This document shows, in pieces, positions 59,431-64,000 of a stretch of DNA of 64,000 bases (position 1 is its first letter; each line of letters opens with the position of its first letter). The notes below the pieces were generated by a model. The model ran no database searches. It was given only the letters and a program-made list of their open reading frames with translations, and was not told the DNA's origin. This DNA comes from Herbidospora cretacea. Lineage in GTDB: Bacteria; Actinomycetota; Actinomycetes; Streptosporangiales; Streptosporangiaceae. The translations under genes and the position numbers were made by a program. The DNA is taken from positions 639,678-703,677 of the forward strand of contig NZ_BBXG01000002.1 in assembly GCF_001570605.1 (NCBI RefSeq). Direction: 5' to 3'.

Positions 59431-60926
59431 TTGGCCGCTCCGCTGGCGATCGTCTCCATCAGCACGTCCGTCGTCAGGGTGTCGTCATTGGGGAGTTCGG
59501 CCACCACCCGGCGGTCGCGGAGCACCGCCACCTTGTGGCTGAGCCGCAGGACCTCTTCGAGTTCGGCCGAGATGAACAGGACCGCCATCCCGCCGTCGGA
59601 GAGCTCGACGACCAGCTTCTGGATCTCGGCCTTCGCGCCGACGTCGATGCCGCGGGTGGGCTCGTCGAGGATGAGCAGTCTGGGTTCGAGGATGAGCCAC
59701 CGGGCCAGCAGCACCTTCTGCTGGTTGCCGCCGGACAGGTTCCGGATCAGCATCTCGGGGTTGTCCGGCCGGATGTTCAGCGCCTTGATGTACTTGGCGA
59801 CCAGCTCGTCCTGCTTCTTGCGGGGCACCGGGCGGCTCCAGCCGCGGTCGGCCTGGAGGGCGAGGATAAGGTTCTCTCGCACCGTGAGCTCAGGCACCAG
59901 ACCTTCCTCGCGCCGGTTCTCCGAGCAGAACGCCACGCCCTTGGACATGGCGATGCGCGGGGTCCGCAGGTTGACCTGCTCACCGCCGATCCGCACGGTC
60001 CCGGTCGCGGCGTGGTCGGCCCCGAACAGCAGGCGGGCGATCTCGGTGCGGCCCGAGCCGAGCAGCCCGGCCAGGCCCACCACCTCGCCCTCGCGGATGG
60101 TCAGCGAGAAGGGCGCCACCTTGCCGCCGAGCGCGGAGGCCTCGACGAGGGTGTCGGAGGTGCGCGCCGGGGGGCGTTCGTCGAGGCGCTCCAGTTCGGC
60201 CAGTTCGCGGCCGATCATCTTGCCCACCAGTTCGACCTGGGGGAGTTCGGCGGTGACGTACTCGCCGACGAGACGGCCGTTGCGCAGGATCGTCATGCGG
60301 TCGGCGATCTCGTAGATCTGGTCGAGGAAGTGCGAGACGAACAGGATCGCGATGCCTTGTTCCTTCAGGCGCCGCATCACCCGGAAGAGCTGGGCGACCT
60401 CGCCGGCGTCGAGGGAGGACGTCGGCTCGTCGAGGATCAGCACCCGGGCGTCGATGTCGATGGCGCGGGCGATGGCGACCATCTGCTGGATCGCCAGCGA
60501 GTAGGTGCTCAGCGGCTTGGCGACGTCGATCGACAGGTCGAGCCGGGTGAGCAGCTCGGCGGCCCGGCGGCGCATCTCGCGCCAGTTGATCCGGCCGAAC
60601 CTGCGCGGCTCGCGGCCGATGAACACGTTCTCGGCGACCGACAGGTTCCGGCAGAGGTTGACCTCCTGGTAGACGGTGCTGATCCCCGCCTTCTGGGCCT
60701 CCAGGGGGCCGGTGAAGGCGACCTTCGCCCCGGCCAGTTCGATCTCACCGGCGTCGATGGAGTAGACGCCCGTCAGGACCTTGATCAGGGTCGACTTCCC
60801 GGCGCCGTTCTCGCCCATGAGCGCGTGCACCTCGCCGGGGAGCAGCCGGAAGTCCACGCCGTCCAGGGCGCGGACGCCGGGGAACTCCTTGCCGATCCCG
60901 GTCATCCGAAGGATCGCTTCAGCCAT
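59427..60926 (-). CDS. Sugar ABC transporter ATP-binding protein (YtfR-like, duplicated ATPase)
   Basis: A 499-residue protein with two ABC domains. The first has Walker A (GENGAGKSTLIKVLTG), signature (LSTYSLAIQQMV, a degenerate form typical for sugar importers) and Walker B (RVLILDEPTSSLD). The second has GLLGSGRTEIARLLFG in place of a full Walker A, signature LSGGNQQKVLLARWL and Walker B RLLILDEPTRGID. It powers the two permeases. It follows the binding-protein gene after 77 bases that contain a hairpin. Confidence 0.95.
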   Translation of the reverse strand: MAEAILRMTGIGKEFPGVRALDGVDFRLLPGEVHALMGENGAGKSTLIKVLTGVYSIDAGEIELAGAKVAFTGPLEAQKAGISTVYQEVNLCRNLSVAENVFIGREPRRFGRINWREMRRRAAELLTRLDLSIDVAKPLSTYSLAIQQMVAIARAIDIDARVLILDEPTSSLDAGEVAQLFRVMRRLKEQGIAILFVSHFLDQIYEIADRMTILRNGRLVGEYVTAELPQVELVGKMIGRELAELERLDERPPARTSDTLVEASALGGKVAPFSLTIREGEVVGLAGLLGSGRTEIARLLFGADHAATGTVRIGGEQVNLRTPRIAMSKGVAFCSENRREEGLVPELTVRENLILALQADRGWSRPVPRKKQDELVAKYIKALNIRPDNPEMLIRNLSGGNQQKVLLARWLILEPRLLILDEPTRGIDVGAKAEIQKLVVELSDGGMAVLFISAELEEVLRLSHKVAVLRDRRVVAELPNDDTLTTDVLMETIASGAAK

Positions 60927-60961
60927 GCGCCATCCTCAATTTCTGGCGTTCGATCGGAAAG

Positions 60962-60996
60962 AGGGGCCGTCCGGGTCTCAGGTCAGGACGGCCCCT
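60962..60996 (-). terminator. Intercistronic hairpin between binding protein and ATPase genes
   Basis: AGGGGCCGTCC at 60962-60972 pairs perfectly with GGACGGCCCCT at 60986-60996 around a 13-base loop, just after the binding-protein stop. Such hairpins stabilise or partially terminate transcripts so that more binding protein than ATPase is made. Confidence 0.6.
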
Positions 60997-61003
60997 TCCG
61001 CTC

Positions 61004-61999
61004 CTAGTACTGACGGGTGGGCAGGGCCGTCTTGGCCTGCTCCTGGGTGAAGGTGGTCTCCTCGGTGACGACCCGGTCGGGGACCGTCTCACCGGCGAGG
61101 ACCTTCTTGGCCAGGTCCATCAACTGCGGGCCGAGCAGCGGGGAACACTCGACGATGAAGTTGATCTTTCCGTCGGCGAGGGCCTGCATGCCGTCCTTGA
61201 CAGCGTCCACCGTGATGATCTTGATGTCCTTGCCGGGGACCTTGCCCGCGCCCTCGATCGCCTCGATGGCGCCGAGGCCCATGTCGTCGTTGTGGGCGTA
61301 GAGCACGTCGATGTCCGGGTTGGCCTTCAGGAAGGCGTCCATGACCTCCTTGCCCTTGGCGCGGGTGAAGTCGCCGCTCTGGGAGGCGATCACCTTGAAC
61401 TTCGGGTCGGCCTTGATGACCTCGGCGAAGCCCGACTTGCGGTCGTTGGCCGGGGCCGAGCCGGTGGTGCCCTGGAGCTCGACGATGTTCACGTCGCCGG
61501 TCTCGGAGGCGTACTGCTCGACCAGCCACTGGCCGGCCTTCTTGCCCTCTTCGACGAAGTCGGAGCCGAGGAAGGTCTTGTAGAGCGAGGTGTCGGCCGA
61601 GTCGACCGCCCGGTCGGTCAGGATGACCGGGATGTTGGCGTTCTTGGCCTCCATCAGCACGGTGTCCCAACCCGACTCGACGACCGGCGAGAAGGCGATG
61701 ACGTCCACCTTCTGCTGGATGTACGACCGGATCGCCTTGATCTGGTTCTCCTGCTTCTGCTGGGCGTCGGAGAACTTGAGGTCGATGCCGGCGGCCTTGG
61801 CCGACTCCTGCACCGACTTCGTGTTCGCCGTCCGCCAGCCACTCTCGGCGCCCACCTGGGCGAAGCCCATAGTGATCGTCGAGTCACCGCCGCCGCTGGT
61901 GGCGCCGGTCGTGGCACCGGTCTCGGCGTCGCCGCCGCCACACGCCGTCGCGAGTACGCCGACCGCGACCAGTGCAATGATCTTCTTTAACAAGGTCAA
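61004..61999 (-). CDS. Sugar ABC transporter substrate-binding lipoprotein (YtfQ-like)
   Basis: A 331-residue periplasmic-binding-type lipoprotein. The signal peptide ends with the lipobox GVLATAC at about residues 14-20, followed by a Gly/Thr-rich spacer. The Peripla_BP_4 fold shows MGFAQVGAESGWRTANTKSV, IRSYIQQKVDVIAFSPVVES, ILTDRAVDSADTSLYKTFLG and LYAHNDDMGLGAIEAIEGAG, all close to E. coli YtfQ (galactofuranose/arabinose binding). It is the first gene of the seven-gene arabinose unit, with two operator-like palindromes upstream at 62016 and 62077. Confidence 0.94.
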   Translation of the reverse strand: MTLLKKIIALVAVGVLATACGGGDAETGATTGATSGGGDSTITMGFAQVGAESGWRTANTKSVQESAKAAGIDLKFSDAQQKQENQIKAIRSYIQQKVDVIAFSPVVESGWDTVLMEAKNANIPVILTDRAVDSADTSLYKTFLGSDFVEEGKKAGQWLVEQYASETGDVNIVELQGTTGSAPANDRKSGFAEVIKADPKFKVIASQSGDFTRAKGKEVMDAFLKANPDIDVLYAHNDDMGLGAIEAIEGAGKVPGKDIKIITVDAVKDGMQALADGKINFIVECSPLLGPQLMDLAKKVLAGETVPDRVVTEETTFTQEQAKTALPTRQY

Positions 62000-62015
62000 G
62001 TCCCTTCCTTGTCTT

Positions 62016-62029
62016 TGTTAGCGCTCACA
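62016..62029. promoter_or_regulatory. LacI-family operator copy 1 (arabinose operon)
   Basis: TGTTAGCGCTCACA, read on the minus strand as TGTGAGCGCTAACA, lies 17 bases ahead of the binding-protein start. It has the central CG step and GCGC core typical of LacI-family sites. Confidence 0.7.
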
Positions 62030-62076
62030 CCACTGGCCCGGCTGGGAATCAGAGGGAAGCTTGTTGCCGTGTCGAC

Positions 62077-62090
62077 TGTGAGCGTTAACA
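62077..62090. promoter_or_regulatory. LacI-family operator copy 2 (arabinose operon)
   Basis: TGTGAGCGTTAACA differs by one base from the minus-strand reading of the site at 62016-62029. The two are 61 bases apart, close to six helical turns, which would allow looping. No LacI gene is in the window. Confidence 0.7.
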
Positions 62091-62127
62091 TATGCGAGCG
62101 TCAAGGGCTCGCCTTGTCACGGATCGG

Positions 62128-63321
62128 TCACTTGCTCGAAACACTCTTTCGGGTCATGGCGCCGTACACGAGCGAGCCGACCACGACGGTCAGCGGGAAC
62201 ACGATGCCGGCGAGCAGTCCGGTGCTCAGCCCGCCGCCGGTCGTGTCGGCGACCGCGCCCGCCGTCCAGGGGCCGACCGCCGCGCCGAGGTCGCCGAAGA
62301 CGGCCAGCACGCCGAACATCGCCGCGCCGCCGAGCGGGAACCGCGCCGAGGCGAGGCTGAAGGTGCCCGGCCAGAGCAGGCTCACCGCGAACCCGCACAG
62401 CGCGCAGCCCGCGAACGCCAGCACCGGGTTGGACGACAGGCACGCGACCAGGTAGCAGAGCGTCGCCAGCGCGCCGGAGAAGACCATCGCCGGGACCAGC
62501 GGGATCTTCTCCCCGAACAGCCCGTAGACGATGCGGCCGACCCCCATCAGCACCGCGAACAGACACGGCCCGGCCAGGTCGCCCCAGACCTTCGAGGCCC
62601 CGAGCCCCTCCTCGGCGAACAGCGACGACCACTGCGACATGGTCAGCTCCGACGCCCCGGCGGCCAGCATCAGCACCATGGCCGTCACAAACGCCGGCGT
62701 CCGGAACAGCGACGTCAGCGAGGTCCGGTGCTCGTCGGGCACGGTCTGCGGCATCGGCACCCGCAGGAACGCCACCAGGTTGGCCAGCGGCACGAGCGCC
62801 CAGACCAGCGGCAGCACGTACCAGGAGTCGCGCCCGATCGCGGCCAGGAGCAGCGTCGACCCGGCGACCACCGCGACCTGGCCCCAGCAGTAGAACGAGT
62901 GCAGCAGGCTCATCGCCGCCGCCTTGCCCTCCTGCGGCGTGGGCAGCGCGTCCACGACCGGGCTGACCAGCACTTCGAGGAGGCCGCCGCCGATGGCGTA
63001 CACGACCACCGCGAAGCAGAGCCCGAGGTAGGGCGTCGGCGCGACGAACGGCGCCACCGCGAGCAGCACCAGCCCGGTCGCCGACATCACGTGGGCCAGC
63101 ACGAGCGGTCCCCGGTAGCCGAGCCGGTCGACGTAGCGCACCGCGATGAGGTCGGTGACGAGCTGGGCGCCGAAGTTGAGCAGCACCAGACGTCCGAGCA
63201 TTTCGAGCGGGAGGTCGTACGCCGTCTGGAACACGATGAACAGCAGGGGGGCCAGGTTGTTGACGATGGCCTGGGTGACGTAGCCGGTGTAGCAGGCCCA
63301 GCGCGTAGCTGTGTAAGACAC
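62128..63321 (-). CDS. MFS transporter
   Basis: A 12-helix major facilitator of about 397 residues. Fold landmarks are NNLAPLLFIVFQTAYDLPLE in the first helices, the loop-2/3 region VRYVDRLGYRGPLVLAHVMS, a second-half VGRIVYGLFGEKIPLVPAMV and a central FYCWGQVAVVAGSTLLLAAI. I prefer the GTG at 63321 (GGGGGG 9 bases ahead); the frame begins at 63351. The substrate is unknown; sugar or drug transport are both possible. It is next to the arabinose operon but reads from its own promoter. Confidence 0.85.
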   Translation of the reverse strand: MSYTATRWACYTGYVTQAIVNNLAPLLFIVFQTAYDLPLEMLGRLVLLNFGAQLVTDLIAVRYVDRLGYRGPLVLAHVMSATGLVLLAVAPFVAPTPYLGLCFAVVVYAIGGGLLEVLVSPVVDALPTPQEGKAAAMSLLHSFYCWGQVAVVAGSTLLLAAIGRDSWYVLPLVWALVPLANLVAFLRVPMPQTVPDEHRTSLTSLFRTPAFVTAMVLMLAAGASELTMSQWSSLFAEEGLGASKVWGDLAGPCLFAVLMGVGRIVYGLFGEKIPLVPAMVFSGALATLCYLVACLSSNPVLAFAGCALCGFAVSLLWPGTFSLASARFPLGGAAMFGVLAVFGDLGAAVGPWTAGAVADTTGGGLSTGLLAGIVFPLTVVVGSLVYGAMTRKSVSSK

Positions 63322-63383
63322 CCGAAACCCCCCGAAGGCGACAGAAATCACCCGATGTTAGTGGAAGGTTCGGGGTACGCAGA

Positions 63384-63417
63384 AGGGCCGCGCATCCCCG
63401 AAGGGATACGCGGCCCT
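63384..63417 (-). terminator. Strong hairpin after the collagen-like gene
   Basis: AGGGCCGCGCATCCC at 63384-63398 pairs with GGGATACGCGGCCCT at 63403-63417 (14 of 15 positions) with a four-base loop CGAA. It lies about 100 bases after the collagen-like gene stop on the minus strand and ahead of the MFS gene. Confidence 0.7.
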
Positions 63418-63517
63418 CTGACTGCCACTTGAGGCAGATTCCCGGCGCGAGCCACGGTCGGCTCGGCCGCCCGCGGCTCGCTCAGCCGTCAGCTCTCATG
63501 GGACCCGAGTCGGAGAC

Positions 63518-64000
63518 TCAGGTGGCCATGCGGAGCGGAGGCGTCTGGTTGATCCAGTCGGTGCAGTTCGCCGGGTAGGCCGCCGGGCCCCCCGGAGTGC
63601 CCGGGGCGAGGAAGCCACCCGGGATGGGCACACCTACGGCGCAGCTCGTCCGGTGAATGGTGCCGGTGTTGGTCTGAACCGAGACGTGCAGGGTCGGGAT
63701 CCCGAGGAGGAGCTCGATGATGATCTCGCTCGACACCGCCCGCACGCCGGCCGGGTAACCGGGCAGCGTGGACAGGTTGTGCCAGACCGGCGTGGTCCGC
63801 GGGTCGCGGATCCACGTCGTCCCGTCAGGACGGACCGACACCTGAAGGGTGTCCAGGAGCAGCGGCGACAGCGACACGTCGGCCGGAGCGGCCTCCGGTC
63901 CCACCGGGCCCGCGGGGCCGGCCGGACCCGCAGGTCCAGTCGCACCCGCCGGGCCGGTCGCACCGGTCGCACCGGTCGCACCGGTCGCACCGGCCGGACC
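63518..64000 (-). CDS. Collagen-like repeat protein (5' part beyond window)
   Basis: The frame is open to the right edge, so this is the C-terminal 160 residues of a longer protein. The visible N-terminal part is a run of collagen-like Gly-X-Y triplets (GATGATGATGPAGATGPAGP and GPAGPVG), followed by a globular domain of about 125 residues (ADVSLSPLLLDTLQVSVRPD, TTPVWHNLSTLPGYPAGVRA, later TSCAVGVPIPGGFLAPG and a final TPPLRMAT) with two Cys. Such proteins are usually secreted or surface-attached, but the signal region is not visible. The terminator at 63384 follows. Confidence 0.85.
   Translation of the reverse strand, partial: GPAGATGATGATGATGPAGATGPAGPAGPAGPVGPEAAPADVSLSPLLLDTLQVSVRPDGTTWIRDPRTTPVWHNLSTLPGYPAGVRAVSSEIIIELLLGIPTLHVSVQTNTGTIHRTSCAVGVPIPGGFLAPGTPGGPAAYPANCTDWINQTPPLRMAT

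Overview
The window is a high-GC (roughly 70%) chromosomal segment of a filamentous actinomycete. Strong third-position GC bias, many GTG starts, ATGA/GTGA gene overlaps, a coiled-coil DivIVA-type protein, an LigD polymerase-domain protein and an MgtA-like mannosyltransferase all fit. Gene style suggests the Streptosporangiales (for example Nonomuraea or Streptosporangium); that placement is inference. No tRNA, rRNA, CRISPR array or intact insertion sequence was seen.

Layout. 0-12.5 kb is mixed housekeeping and accessory content: a LuxR regulator cut by the left edge, an SDR enzyme, a small degraded patch with two unknown genes and a broken serine recombinase, a DivIVA-domain protein, a GntR/UTRA regulator with a small partner, VanZ, kynureninase, a zinc-finger/HTH protein, MmcQ/YjbR, YiaA/B, a histidine-rich L,D-transpeptidase and a polysaccharide deacetylase lipoprotein.

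12.7-41.2 kb is the centrepiece, a large oxalate/formate/glyoxylate locus. It holds a three-subunit molybdenum formate dehydrogenase with FdhD and a MoeA homologue, a PanE-family reductase, a ThDP enzyme of the oxalyl-CoA decarboxylase type, a convincing formyl-CoA transferase, a fused ADP-forming acyl-CoA ligase, an Nramp-like permease with a small membrane protein and TerC, an FCD-type GntR regulator, an OFA-type oxalate/formate antiporter, a SucCD-like CoA ligase, hydroxypyruvate isomerase, tartronate semialdehyde reductase, a glyoxylate carboligase-like enzyme and an aldehyde dehydrogenase. The 9-mer ATACGGTAT (or its complement) and related sites recur in the intergenic promoter regions of this block and suggest one regulon under the GntR protein. 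The locus is split at 29.2-31.9 kb by a gene-poor scar with two tandem-repeat arrays and a 58-residue small gene.

In the proposed scheme oxalate enters in exchange for formate and is activated to oxalyl-CoA. The oxalyl-CoA is either decarboxylated to formyl-CoA, whose formate is oxidised, or reduced to glyoxylate and assimilated through tartronate semialdehyde to glycerate.

41.6-53.5 kb holds a DHFR-like protein, a frameshifted MFS gene, two glycosyltransferases, the LigD polymerase-domain protein, a carotenoid/stilbene oxygenase divergent from a PadR regulator around TGACATGTCA sites, HEAT and NUDIX proteins, a shortened CadD-like protein, YnfA, and a second, metal-independent NAD formate dehydrogenase next to a LysR regulator. 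53.6-62.1 kb is one minus-strand arabinose transcription unit: sugar ABC transporter (binding protein, ATPase, two permeases) followed by araB, araD and araA, preceded by two copies of TGTGAGCGYTAACA. An MFS gene and the C-terminal part of a collagen-like protein, cut by the right edge, complete the window.
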